A DNA stretch of 12,767 nt from CAADGY01 sp900696665 (GCA_035063885.1 JAPSFM010000134.1:1-12767); one strand, 5' to 3'. Numbered from the stretch's first letter, positions 1-8,405 are shown. Translations and numbers: made by a program. The notes: generated from the sequence alone by a model not told the origin.

Positions 1-56
1 TTTCCCTTCGGGCTGTGTTTCTGTTGTGGCGCGCCCGCGGCCGCCAGGCAGGGTTG

Positions 57-3000
57 TCAGAACATAAACTTCAGGCCCAGCTGAACCTGGCGCGGAGCCC
101 AAGCGCTGGTGACCATTCCGTTACCGACGTTTTGCGCGCCGGTGCAGGGCGCGCCATACGGCGTCGTACCGCCGCAGCCCGCCTGAATGCCCTGGTATTG
201 GGTGTGGTTAAAGGTGTTGTAGGTTTCCAGCCGGAATTGCAGAGTGGATCCCTCGAACAGCGAAAAGTTCTTCATCAGAGCGATGTCCCAGTTGTTGCGG
301 CCGGGACCGTGGAGCGTGTTTCGGCCCATCGTGCCGAACATCCCCGGCGCGTTGTCCGCCCGGAATTGCGAGAGATTGGCCATCGCGATCGTGGAAGGAT
401 CAAACCACCGCAGCGTGGGACCGAATACGGGATGCGCTTCGACGCTCTTGGAGATGCCGAAGTCACCCACGGTATTGCACTTCATCGACTTGCCAATCCC
501 GTTCCGGTTGCCGCTGTGGTTGCAGACGAAGTTGATCGGAATACCTGAGAAGAAACTGGTAATGCCGCTGAGTTGCCAGCCGCCAAGGCCGTTCTTCAGA
601 AACTTATTGCCGCTGCCTTTGAAGAACGGCAACTCATAGACGTAATTTATCTGGAGGATGTGCCTGCGGTCGAATTCCGAGTTCCCCCGCCACCGGCTGA
701 GATCGTTCCAGTCATCGACGCCTGTCAGGAACGCTCCGTCGCTGCTATCGTCAATCGCGTGCGACCACGTGTAAGCCGCCTGGAACGACAGCCCGTGTCC
801 CATCCGTTTGCGGTAGTTGACTTGCAGCGAGTTGTAGCTGGCAGAGGCCGAGTTGGTGACCCATTGCATCACCGTATACCCACGGAAGGGGACGAAGAAC
901 GCTGATGAGCGCCGGGCGTTGATCATGATGTCTTGCACGTCGCAGTTTCCGGCCGCGTCGCATCCGGTAGTCCCAGCCAGCGCCGGAACGTTCTTCGTAC
1001 CGGCATTCAGCGGAATCTGGTTGATATCGGAGTCGCGGTCCAGGTCCCTGCTCCTCGATCCGACATAGGCGACGCTCACGATATTGTTTCCCGGCAATTC
1101 GCGTTCAATCGTTAAATTGAACTGATGGATTTTCGGGCGTATGCCCTCCATCGGAAACGCCCGGAAGCCGGTGGGACCCAGAAGTCCGGTACGCGGAGTT
1201 GTATATCCCTGGATGTCGAAAACCGTTGGCGCTTGTCCGTACGGCGGCGGACCATAGGCGAGGACAGCGCCGGGGGACCGGCTGAATCCTGTATCGGTGA
1301 ATATCCCATAGCCGCCCCGGATCACCATCTTGTGTGCACCGCCCATGTCATAGGCAAAACCGAATCGAGGCTGAATGGATTTGTTGTACGTCGTGAGGCA
1401 ACCGACAGGAATGCCGTTCTCCCCGCACGGGACGAGGCCGTTTCCATGAGTCGTGTAGTTGTGCCCTGTTCCCGGGATGAAAAAGGACCTGATGTTCAGT
1501 TGGGCTTCCCGGGAAGCGTCGTACTGCTCCGGAATGAATCCGGAGTCCCTGGTGGGATTGGACCCCTCATGCCACGGTCCGCGGCGCGCATAGCGTAGAC
1601 CCAGATTCAAGGTAAGCCTGCGAGAGACGTTCCAGTCGTCCTGGAAGTACGTCTCAAAATCCTTCATGCGGCCCCGGTAGGTTCCCCAGCCTCCCTCGGG
1701 GACCCCGCCGACAACGCCCGTCGCTTCTGAATATTGAGTGATCCTACCCAGGTACATGTCCGCCAGTCCGTTACCCGTCGTCAGGGCACCGGTGCCGTTA
1801 AACGTGTACGTCCCTTGGGGCGCGTTGCCTCCGTTGTACCCGTAGCTGTGCCAGTCCAGGAAGAACACACCGAACTTGAGCGTGTGTCTTGACACGTGAT
1901 AAATGATATTGTCTTTCAGGTTCAGCGAAGCATGGCGTGACTTCACCTTGTCCAGGCTGGTGTTGGGGTTCGCGGAAAACGGCACGCCGCCGGAAACATT
2001 CAGGACAGGCAGCACTTGTGCCTGGGCGTTTGTGGCATTTGCCGCGAAAATCGTGGTTGCCGTCCAGTTGGAGGGCTTGCGAATCGATCCAGCGGGCGAG
2101 GACGATGTGGCGATCGCGTCGAAGTTAATATGCACGCTGGCAAAGCTGGCGACGAACTCATTCAGCAGGTTCGGGCTGAAACCGTGGCTGAAGTTTACCA
2201 CCGCCGCCTTGGTAGGAAAATCCGTGCGGCTCACCGCGGCATCGTAGTTACCGTTGGTGTAATTGTAGTTGTGCTTTTCCTGGGTGTACCGTCCGAATAG
2301 TCGGGTATTGTTACCGATGTTCTGATCGATTCGGATGTTTTCCTGCCTCCAGTCGTTCGGCAGGCTCGGCGCGGAGATGTAACCCACCGGCCCGTTGTTC
2401 GGCAGCGGAATGAGGCCGTTCAGCATCGCCGCCGCGTTCGGATCAATGGGCACCTGGTTCCCCGGAAACGGCAGCTTGGTATCCGGGTCAATCGGCAAGC
2501 GGCACCCGGAGGCAACCACAGCATTGTAGTTCGGAGATGCGGTATCACATTCGCTGAAGTCGCCTTGGCGCATGCGCTGGCTGGGCACGTTCCCCGAAAG
2601 GACGGTTCCTTCACGAAACCGGGTCCAGCTTTGGGACCAAAAAAAGAAAGTCTTGGTCCTATCGGTATTGTATATGCCTGGAATGGTTACCGGCCCGCCC
2701 AGATTGTAACCGAAGATGTTCCACTTCAGCGGTTGCTTGAACGGCTTTCCCCCAATCGGATTGATTTGCCGGTTGAGAAAGAAGTTGTTGGCATCCATTT
2801 TGTCGTTCCGGACAAATTCGTAGGCCGTGCCGTGAAAGCTCGTCGTTCCGCTCTTAGTGGCAATCTGGATCGCCGCGCCCGGGCGTTTGCCGACATCGGC
2901 GCCATAGGTAGAGGTCGCGATATTGAATTCCGCGATCGAATCCACTACCGGAAAGATGACGTTGTTCCGGCCGCCACCTGGTTCGTTGTTGATGTTGCCC

Positions 3001-3608
3001 CCGTCCACCTCCACGTTCGAATCATTCACGCGGCTCCCGCTGAAGGATACAATCAACTGGCTGCTGCCGAACCCCGCTCGAACCGGATTGAAGTTGTTTT
3101 CGTTCATCGGCGCCACGCCGGGTACCAGTGTCGTCAGGCTCATCCAGTTGCGGCCGTTAAGGTTCAGGTTCATCACCTGGCTCTCGGTGATCACACTGGA
3201 GACCGCTCCGCTCTGAGTCACGATATCGACGTTGCCGGTGACGGTAACTTCCTGGGTCACCTCGCCAACACTAAGCTGCAGGTCCACACGGATCGTCTGG
3301 CCCACCATCAGTTTGATACCGGTTCGCAGCAGTTTCTGAAAACCTGCTGCTTCGGCTGTGATTTCGTAGTCTCCAATCGGGACCTTGGCGACACTGTATT
3401 CGCCCTCTGCATTGGACGTAGTTTCCCGTGTAAATCCCCGTTGTCGGTTGGCTACTATTACCTTGGCGTTGGCAACCACCGCACCGGTCGGATCCGTGAC
3501 AAGGCCTCCGATCATCCCCTGGTCCTGAGACCAGCCCGGTGCCGAAAGAAACAGTGCCAAAGCCGCAATCGATGCCACGGCCTTCCCAAAAGCGATAGAG
3601 CTTCGCAT
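57..3608 (-). CDS. TonB-dependent outer-membrane receptor, Oar-like, with N-terminal carboxypeptidase-regulatory-like domain
   Basis: 1183-residue outer-membrane transporter that would take up a large nutrient using TonB energy; the substrate is not readable. A signal peptide spans about residues 1-28 (hydrophobic ASIAALALFLSAPGWSQ). A CarboxypepD_reg-like beta-sandwich follows at about 31-112 (GGLVTDPTGAVVANAKV, then GEYSVAKVPIGDYEI). The plug is about 115-260, with the acidobacterial hallmark TKSGTTSFHGTAYEFVRND at 251-269. The rest is beta-barrel, ending in an aromatic residue (LGLKFMF), as barrel proteins usually do. The frame stays open upstream to an ATG at 3878, but the ATG at 3608 is preferred: AGGAG lies 6 bases upstream and a signal peptide follows at once, whereas the longer form would bury it behind 90 charged residues and overlap the divergent gene. 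No TonB box was identified. Family assignment is secure; ligand is unknown. Confidence 0.93.
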   Translation of the reverse strand: MRSSIAFGKAVASIAALALFLSAPGWSQDQGMIGGLVTDPTGAVVANAKVIVANRQRGFTRETTSNAEGEYSVAKVPIGDYEITAEAAGFQKLLRTGIKLMVGQTIRVDLQLSVGEVTQEVTVTGNVDIVTQSGAVSSVITESQVMNLNLNGRNWMSLTTLVPGVAPMNENNFNPVRAGFGSSQLIVSFSGSRVNDSNVEVDGGNINNEPGGGRNNVIFPVVDSIAEFNIATSTYGADVGKRPGAAIQIATKSGTTSFHGTAYEFVRNDKMDANNFFLNRQINPIGGKPFKQPLKWNIFGYNLGGPVTIPGIYNTDRTKTFFFWSQSWTRFREGTVLSGNVPSQRMRQGDFSECDTASPNYNAVVASGCRLPIDPDTKLPFPGNQVPIDPNAAAMLNGLIPLPNNGPVGYISAPSLPNDWRQENIRIDQNIGNNTRLFGRYTQEKHNYNYTNGNYDAAVSRTDFPTKAAVVNFSHGFSPNLLNEFVASFASVHINFDAIATSSSPAGSIRKPSNWTATTIFAANATNAQAQVLPVLNVSGGVPFSANPNTSLDKVKSRHASLNLKDNIIYHVSRHTLKFGVFFLDWHSYGYNGGNAPQGTYTFNGTGALTTGNGLADMYLGRITQYSEATGVVGGVPEGGWGTYRGRMKDFETYFQDDWNVSRRLTLNLGLRYARRGPWHEGSNPTRDSGFIPEQYDASREAQLNIRSFFIPGTGHNYTTHGNGLVPCGENGIPVGCLTTYNKSIQPRFGFAYDMGGAHKMVIRGGYGIFTDTGFSRSPGAVLAYGPPPYGQAPTVFDIQGYTTPRTGLLGPTGFRAFPMEGIRPKIHQFNLTIERELPGNNIVSVAYVGSRSRDLDRDSDINQIPLNAGTKNVPALAGTTGCDAAGNCDVQDIMINARRSSAFFVPFRGYTVMQWVTNSASASYNSLQVNYRKRMGHGLSFQAAYTWSHAIDDSSDGAFLTGVDDWNDLSRWRGNSEFDRRHILQINYVYELPFFKGSGNKFLKNGLGGWQLSGITSFFSGIPINFVCNHSGNRNGIGKSMKCNTVGDFGISKSVEAHPVFGPTLRWFDPSTIAMANLSQFRADNAPGMFGTMGRNTLHGPGRNNWDIALMKNFSLFEGSTLQFRLETYNTFNHTQYQGIQAGCGGTTPYGAPCTGAQNVGNGMVTSAWAPRQVQLGLKFMF

Positions 3609-3614
3609 CGAACA

Positions 3615-3619
3615 CTCCT
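3615..3619 (-). promoter_or_regulatory. Ribosome binding site deciding the receptor start
   Basis: AGGAG on the minus strand, 6 bases before the ATG at 3608. It supports this start over the upstream in-frame ATG at 3878. Confidence 0.7.
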
Positions 3620-3678
3620 GTCGGGAAAATTTCGCCCGCGTTGGACACCAGCCGCGGACACCACACCGTTCCGCCTCA

Positions 3679-3696
3679 CGAGGTTCCGAAACCTCG
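3679..3696. promoter_or_regulatory. Perfect palindrome in the divergent intergenic region (candidate operator or 5'-UTR hairpin)
   Basis: CGAGGTT-CCGA-AACCTCG is a perfect 7-bp inverted repeat with a 4-base loop. It lies between the divergently transcribed receptor and sulfatase-like genes, 46 bases before the sulfatase start and 71 bases before the receptor start. If the receptor promoter is at 3719-3748, this element falls in the receptor 5'-UTR and could form an RNA hairpin. It could equally be a binding site for a dimeric regulator. The repeat is seen directly; the function is inferred. Confidence 0.45.
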
Positions 3697-3707
3697 CTCT
3701 TGCATAA

Positions 3708-3725
3708 AATATACGCGGAATATAC
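3708..3725 (+). repeat. Two direct copies of AATATAC, 11 bp apart
   Basis: AATATAC occurs at 3708-3714 and 3719-3725, one helical turn apart, in the AT-rich core of the divergent promoter region. On the minus strand each copy supplies a TATATT hexamer that could act as a -10 element. It may reflect a duplicated promoter or operator half-site, or chance in AT-rich DNA. Confidence 0.3.
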
Positions 3726-3748
3726 CATGGGAGTATTCAACATGTCAA
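3719..3748 (-). promoter_or_regulatory. Candidate sigma70-type promoter for the TonB-dependent receptor
   Basis: On the minus strand TTGACA (3748-3743) is followed by an 18-base spacer and TATATT (3724-3719). This is a perfect -35 and a near-consensus -10. Transcription would start near 3712 and give a 5'-UTR of about 100 bases containing the palindrome at 3679-3696. The -35 hexamer overlaps the first codons of the divergent sulfatase-like gene, so the two genes may interfere with each other's expression. Confidence 0.4.
3729..3733 (+). promoter_or_regulatory. Ribosome binding site deciding the sulfatase-like start
   Basis: GGGAG lies 8 bases before the ATG at 3742. In-frame ATGs at 3700 and 3727 have poorer context and would extend the N-terminus ahead of the lipoprotein signal peptide. 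Confidence 0.65.
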
Positions 3749-5793
3749 GGTTTATCGCTGCTGCTTTCTTCGCTGCTGCACTGCTGATTTTGGCGGGTTG
3801 CCGCAAAAGTGGAGAGTCCTCGCCTTCACCGGCAGCGCCACCGGATGCCGGCATCCTCTTGATAACTCTGGACACCACCCGCGCCGACCACCTGAGTTGC
3901 TACGCCAGACTGACTCCGTCGAGCCGCTTCAAGGGCGCCCGGACACCGAACCTTGATGCCCTCTCCGCCCGGGGAACCCTGTTCACCAACGCGACAGTGC
4001 AGGCACCGCTGACTCTGCCATCCCACGCCTCGCTGATGACCGGTGATTACCCAACACTTCATGGCATGCGCGGAATGGAAGGATTCAGCCTTGACAAATC
4101 ACACGCAACGCTGGCTTCCATCGCCCAAAGCAACGGCTTCGCAACCGCGGCGTTTGTCGGCTCTCGTGTACTCGCCCGGAACTTCGGCCTCGCCAATGGG
4201 TTCTCGACCTATGACGATGAGATGGGGAATCCGGCTGAAGACAATAATTCGACAGGCGTTTTCGCCGAGCGTCGCGCGGAAGCAGTAACGGACCGCGCAA
4301 TCGGCTGGCTTAAGGAGAATGGCCAGAAGAGCTTCTTCCTTTGGGCTCACTATTTCGACCCGCACGCGCCCTACGATCCCCCGGAGCCTTTTCGGCAGAG
4401 CTATGCGGAAGATTCTTACTCGGGCGAAATCGCCTACATGGACCAGCAGGTTGGCCGCCTTCTCGACACGCTCACTCAAATGGGGTTGCAATCCCGCACC
4501 CTCGTGGCCGTAATCGGCGATCATGGCGAAAGCCTGGGTGAACACGGCGAAATGACGCACGGGGTCTTTCTCTATGACTCCACCTTGCGAGTCCCTTTCC
4601 TCCTCGCCGGCCCCGGAGTGCCTCGCGGCAAAGTAATCCAGACACAGGTTCGTTCGATTGACGTGATGCCGACAATCCTGGCCTTTCTCCATTTGCATGC
4701 GACTCGTGAAGTCCAGGGCGTGAGCCTCTGGCCGGCAATTCAGCAGCCCTCCGCTTTTCGCGCGCAGGACTCCTATGCCGAGACGCTCTACCCGCGCATT
4801 TACATGGGATGGTCGGAACTGCGCGCAATTCGCACGGAAAGGTGGAAACTGATTGTCGCCCCACGCCCGGAGCTATACGATGTGGAACGAGATCCCGGCG
4901 AAAACAACAATCTCTTCTCGATCCATTCCGCTGACGCAGGCAGGCTTCAGAAGAAACTTTGGGAAATAGCCGGCACTCAACGGCGCCAAGAAAAGATCGT
5001 GCCCCTCCCGGCCGGTCAGAAAACCCTTCGGGAGTTGAAAGCGCTCGGCTATTTGAGCGGCGGGACATCCGGCCAGATCCAACTCGGCACGAATGCGCCA
5101 GACCCTAAGGATCGCGTGGAGGTGCTGAAGATACTCACTCAGGTAGAAGATCTTCTGGCTGACAAAGACTATCCGCACGCTGCACGGCAAATGGAGCAGG
5201 CATGGCGCCTGGATCCCACCAACCCGCGCTGTCACATCTACCTAGCCACGGCCTATGAGCAGATGGGCCAGTACCGGCAGGCCATACAGGTGCTTCAACA
5301 CGCGCTTGAGGTAAGGGTCGCAACCGACAAGATCTACTCGCGCCTCGGGGTTGACTATCTGCACCTCGGTCAATTGGACAAGGCAATCGATGCAATGGAA
5401 CACGCCAACCGTCTGAATCCTGGCAACCTCAACAACCTGCTGAACCTCGGCATGGCATACCTTCAGGCCGGCAAAGTGGACGGTGCCGGCAAAGCCTTTA
5501 ACGCAATCGCCGCCCAGAACGACCGGTTTCCCGGGGTGCACAATGGTTTGGGACTGGTGGCCGTACAGCGCGGCGACGCCGAAGGCGCACGGCGTGAGTT
5601 CGAAAAGGCGCTCGAGGTAAACCCTGACGAAGTGAAGTCATTGCTGGATCTGGGCATACTCTACCAGCAAACCGGCAACAGGGAGCGGGCGCTTCACTAC
5701 CTCCAACTCTTTATCAGCAGAGTGCCCCGGGGGCAATTCACGGATCAGCTCGCCGCCGTCCGTGCGGCCATTGACGAATTGAAAGCCAGGTGA
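3742..5793 (+). CDS. Sulfatase-family (alkaline phosphatase superfamily) lipoprotein with C-terminal TPR repeats
   Basis: 683-residue predicted lipoprotein: MSRFIAAAFF..LILAGC with lipobox Cys20, so probably periplasm-facing and membrane-anchored. The sulfatase/alkaline-phosphatase fold occupies about 36-440: metal-site LDTTRADH (43-50), nucleophile loop PLTLPSHASLMTG (89-101), HYFDPHAPY (203-211), and GDHGESLGEHG (259-269) with candidate ligands D260 and H261. TPR-like helical repeats fill about 455-680 (for example NNLLNLGMAYLQAGKVDGA), suggesting protein-protein contacts. In type I sulfatases the nucleophile loop reads C/S-x-P-x-R and is converted to formylglycine. Here it reads T91-L-P-S-H95, so ordinary formylglycine chemistry is unlikely; a Thr nucleophile, as in some phosphodiesterases and phosphoethanolamine transferases of the superfamily, is more plausible. 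It sits 15 bases before the quinoprotein gene, probably as one operon. Fold is secure; substrate is unknown. Confidence 0.88.
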   Translation: MSRFIAAAFFAAALLILAGCRKSGESSPSPAAPPDAGILLITLDTTRADHLSCYARLTPSSRFKGARTPNLDALSARGTLFTNATVQAPLTLPSHASLMTGDYPTLHGMRGMEGFSLDKSHATLASIAQSNGFATAAFVGSRVLARNFGLANGFSTYDDEMGNPAEDNNSTGVFAERRAEAVTDRAIGWLKENGQKSFFLWAHYFDPHAPYDPPEPFRQSYAEDSYSGEIAYMDQQVGRLLDTLTQMGLQSRTLVAVIGDHGESLGEHGEMTHGVFLYDSTLRVPFLLAGPGVPRGKVIQTQVRSIDVMPTILAFLHLHATREVQGVSLWPAIQQPSAFRAQDSYAETLYPRIYMGWSELRAIRTERWKLIVAPRPELYDVERDPGENNNLFSIHSADAGRLQKKLWEIAGTQRRQEKIVPLPAGQKTLRELKALGYLSGGTSGQIQLGTNAPDPKDRVEVLKILTQVEDLLADKDYPHAARQMEQAWRLDPTNPRCHIYLATAYEQMGQYRQAIQVLQHALEVRVATDKIYSRLGVDYLHLGQLDKAIDAMEHANRLNPGNLNNLLNLGMAYLQAGKVDGAGKAFNAIAAQNDRFPGVHNGLGLVAVQRGDAEGARREFEKALEVNPDEVKSLLDLGILYQQTGNRERALHYLQLFISRVPRGQFTDQLAAVRAAIDELKAR

Positions 5794-5808
5794 GGGACGA
5801 ACAAGGAA

Positions 5809-8169
5809 ATGGATGAAAACCGACAAAACGGGAAGAACCGCCCGTTAGCTGCCCTGCGGTCTGCGCAGTCTATCCTCGCGGTTGCCGCATTTGCTCCCGT
5901 GTTCTTATATGGGCAGAACTTGCCGGCCACTGCGGCGCAGGGAGACGAGCTGTACGCCAAACAGTGCGCGGGCTGTCACGGTGCCGATGCTCGTGGTACC
6001 GACCGCGGCCCCGGCCTTGCTTCCAATCGCCGTGTGCGTAGCCGGAACGCGGATCAGTTGCGCGCCTTCATTCGCAAAGGAGCACCCTCCTCCGGGATGC
6101 CGGGATTCGATCTGCCGGAGAATGAACTCGATGCCCTGGCGGCGCTATTGCGATCACTGAACGCGCCGGCAGCACAAGCCGTCGCAACAGGAGATGCGGC
6201 AGCCGGCAAGGCTTTCTTTGAAGGCAGGGGCCAGTGTACCTCCTGCCACATGGTCACGGGCGCCGGGCGCGCCATTGGACCTGATCTCTCGAACGCAGGC
6301 AACGAGATGACGGTCGAAGAGCTTCGGGAAGCGCTTACGCAACCAAGCGCCCGCCTTGCGCCCGGTTTCGCCAGGGCAACGGTACGCCTGCGTAATGGCG
6401 AGATCGTCCGGGGTTTCGTCAAGAGCCGCACCGGCGTGGACATTGGCTTGATTGATTTCGAAGGCAAGTTCCACTCGATTCAGAATTCCGAGACCACCGC
6501 CATTGAGGACGAGACGGAATCCTTGATGGGACCACTCAATGCGGCTGAGGACGAGACTCGCGATCTCATCGCCTACCTTGCCCGCTTGACCGGCGTCAAA
6601 CCGGATACGCCGGCCAGCGCCGGGCCTCCCGGACCGCACGACATTACGTTCTCTCGAATCGTCGATCCCGATCCCGGGGACTGGCTCACGTACAATGGCA
6701 AGCTAAGCGGGAACCGTTACAGCGAGCTGACCGAGATCAATACCTCCAATGTGCAGAAACTCGGCCTTAAATGGACGTTCACGGTTCCTTTATGGGCACA
6801 GCTTCTGCCGAATACCCCATATTTCGTCGAAAACATGAAGTATTTCGGCCTGGAGACCACGCCGCTGGTAGCCGATGGCGTGATGTATATCACCGGCCCC
6901 CACCAGGCGATTGCCTTGGATGCGCTGACTGGACGGGTCATCTGGCGATATTCGCGCCCGCGGACGGAAGGCCTTGTCGGAGATGCCTCCCTGGGCACCA
7001 ATCGTGGTGCGGCGATCTTAGGCGACAAGATTTTCCTGACGACGGACAGCGCCCACCTGATCGCCCTCAATCGAGCGACGGGCGCATTGGTTTGGGAGGC
7101 CATCATGCCGGAGGAACCGCAACGTTACGGCTCGACCGTGGCTCCGCTGGTGGTGAAGGACATGGTGGTGGCAGGCGTTTCCGGAGGCGACTGGGGTATC
7201 CGCGGATTCCTCGCCGCCTACAAGGCCTCTACCGGCGAGCGAGCCTGGAGGTTCTGGACCATTCCGGACAAGGGTGAACCCGGCTACGACACCTGGAAAG
7301 GCAAACACCCGGAGTTCGGTGGCGGCTCCACATGGCTCACCGGAAGTTACGATACGGAGACCGATACGCTTTTCTGGCCGACCGCCACTCCCTGGCCTGG
7401 CACTGACGATCGAGATCGCCCGGGCGACAATCTTTACACCGAGTGCATCCTCGCACTGGATCCGAACACCGGAAAACTGAAATGGCACTATCAGTTCACC
7501 CCGCACGATACACACGTGTGGGATGCCACGGAACCCTCGGTCCTGGTAAACACCACCTATCGCGGCAAAGAACGCAAGCTGATGTTGCATGCCGATCGCA
7601 ACGGATTCTTCTATGTCTTCGACCGCACCAACGGCGAGTTGCTCCTGGCAAAGAACTTCGTGGAAGTAACCTGGGCCAGCGGCATCGGCGCCGACGGGCG
7701 TCCCCAACTGAAGCCGGAAACGGAGGTGAGTTGCCCGGAGGATGCCACCAACTGGAATGCGACCGCCTTCAGTCCAACCACGCGCCTGTACTACCTCATG
7801 GTGCTGGAAAAGTGCGTCCCTCGCGTCTCGCCAGGCAATTGGAAAGCGAAGCGGGCCGAGGTGAAGCCCGGCCGGAAATACCTGCGCGCCCTCGATATCG
7901 AAACCGGCAAGACCGTCTGGGAGATCCCACAGACCGGTCCGATCGAGGGCAAGCGATGGGCCGGCGTACTCGCCACAGCCGGCGGCATTCTGATCTATGC
8001 CGATCCCAACGGCGACCTGATCGCGGTCGACCAAAAAGATGGAAAAACGCTCTGGCGGATCGGTACCAATCAGACCATCAAGAGCGCGCCCATCACCTAC
8101 ACGGCAAATGGTCATCAGTACATCGCCATCGCCGCCGGCTCGAATATACTGTGCTTCGGACTCCCGTGA
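5809..8169 (+). CDS. PQQ-dependent dehydrogenase-like eight-bladed propeller with two N-terminal cytochrome c domains
   Basis: 786-residue exported quinohemoprotein-like protein. A hydrophobic signal (about 19-36) precedes cytochrome c 1, with heme motif C53-AGC-H57 and likely axial Met97 (GMPGF). Cytochrome c 2 has C143-TSC-H147 and the 'GPDL...PGF..ATVRLRNGEIVRGF' pattern of the TIGR02603 heme domain. The quinoprotein propeller spans about 285-786, with W-type blade motifs such as DALTGRVIW, YKASTGERAW and DPNTGKLKW. PQQ-site neighbours include TPHDTHVWD (564-572), HADRNGFFYVFDRTNGE (594-610) and NWN (648-650). It would oxidise an alcohol or sugar in the periplasm and pass electrons to its own hemes. 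The usual vicinal Cys pair is missing (GDASLGTNRG at 391-400) and the usual Ca-site Asn is Thr (PTATPW). The start is uncertain: AAGGA is only 1 base upstream, GAGGG 12 bases upstream, so translation may be coupled to the preceding gene. Confidence 0.9.
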   Translation: MDENRQNGKNRPLAALRSAQSILAVAAFAPVFLYGQNLPATAAQGDELYAKQCAGCHGADARGTDRGPGLASNRRVRSRNADQLRAFIRKGAPSSGMPGFDLPENELDALAALLRSLNAPAAQAVATGDAAAGKAFFEGRGQCTSCHMVTGAGRAIGPDLSNAGNEMTVEELREALTQPSARLAPGFARATVRLRNGEIVRGFVKSRTGVDIGLIDFEGKFHSIQNSETTAIEDETESLMGPLNAAEDETRDLIAYLARLTGVKPDTPASAGPPGPHDITFSRIVDPDPGDWLTYNGKLSGNRYSELTEINTSNVQKLGLKWTFTVPLWAQLLPNTPYFVENMKYFGLETTPLVADGVMYITGPHQAIALDALTGRVIWRYSRPRTEGLVGDASLGTNRGAAILGDKIFLTTDSAHLIALNRATGALVWEAIMPEEPQRYGSTVAPLVVKDMVVAGVSGGDWGIRGFLAAYKASTGERAWRFWTIPDKGEPGYDTWKGKHPEFGGGSTWLTGSYDTETDTLFWPTATPWPGTDDRDRPGDNLYTECILALDPNTGKLKWHYQFTPHDTHVWDATEPSVLVNTTYRGKERKLMLHADRNGFFYVFDRTNGELLLAKNFVEVTWASGIGADGRPQLKPETEVSCPEDATNWNATAFSPTTRLYYLMVLEKCVPRVSPGNWKAKRAEVKPGRKYLRALDIETGKTVWEIPQTGPIEGKRWAGVLATAGGILIYADPNGDLIAVDQKDGKTLWRIGTNQTIKSAPITYTANGHQYIAIAAGSNILCFGLP

Positions 8170-8405
8170 CAAATCGGCGTGAGCTTCTCAATTCACTGTG
8201 TGCCGGCAGCACGCTGGCGCTTCTCGGAAACAGGGCCGTGCTAGCCCAGGACTCACGGCGCTTCCGGATCTGGGACGTCCACAGCCATCTTCATGCTGTG
8301 CCAGGTAACACCCCCGAAGAGCGGATGGAAGTCCTGGTCCGAGTTCCCCTACGGCCATTTCCACCACGCCCGATGTTGGATCGAAGCCGGCGATGCCGGC
8401 CATAA
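8166..8405 (+). pseudogene. Amidohydrolase (PF04909-type), N-terminal fragment
   Basis: GTG at 8166 overlaps the quinoprotein TGA stop by 4 bases (GTGA), a typical coupled operon junction. Residues 2-28 are an export signal with a twin Arg (TNRRELL). The first barrel strand then carries the metal-binding D37-V-H39-S-H41 motif, followed by GNTPEERMEVLV, which matches the N-terminus of acidobacterial amidohydrolases of about 270-290 residues. Homology stops after about residue 58 (near 8339); the remaining 21 codons are antisense to the inverted fragment and look like junk (PLRPFPPRPML), ending at TAA 8403-8405. The fragment lacks almost the whole TIM barrel and cannot be an active enzyme. It was probably once the third gene of the sulfatase-like/quinoprotein operon. 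Confidence 0.8.
8338..8340. other. Rearrangement junction 1 within the amidohydrolase
   Basis: Plus-strand amidohydrolase homology (ending MEVLV) and minus-strand amidohydrolase homology (ending AVGELG) both stop here, facing one another head to head with essentially no spacer. This marks a breakpoint to within a few bases. Confidence 0.6.

Noticed and set aside
28..44. Adjacent palindromes GGCGCGCC and GCGGCCGC, which could suggest cloning-vector sequence or a terminator
   Set aside because: The rest of the edge is not recognisable vector, such octamers occur by chance in GC-rich DNA, and no T-run follows on the minus strand to support a terminator.
2565..3707. Long plus-strand open frame (380 codons) opposite the receptor gene
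   Set aside because: Antisense shadow of the receptor coding sequence: His/Arg-rich, no family signature, no ribosome binding site.
3609..3878. N-terminal extension of the receptor to an ATG at 3878
   Set aside because: It would place 90 charged residues before a good signal peptide, overlap the divergent gene, and ignore the AGGAG in front of 3608.
7018..8172. Long minus-strand open frame (384 codons) opposite the quinoprotein
   Set aside because: Mirror frame of a strongly recognised coding region; composition and lack of motifs mark it as a shadow.
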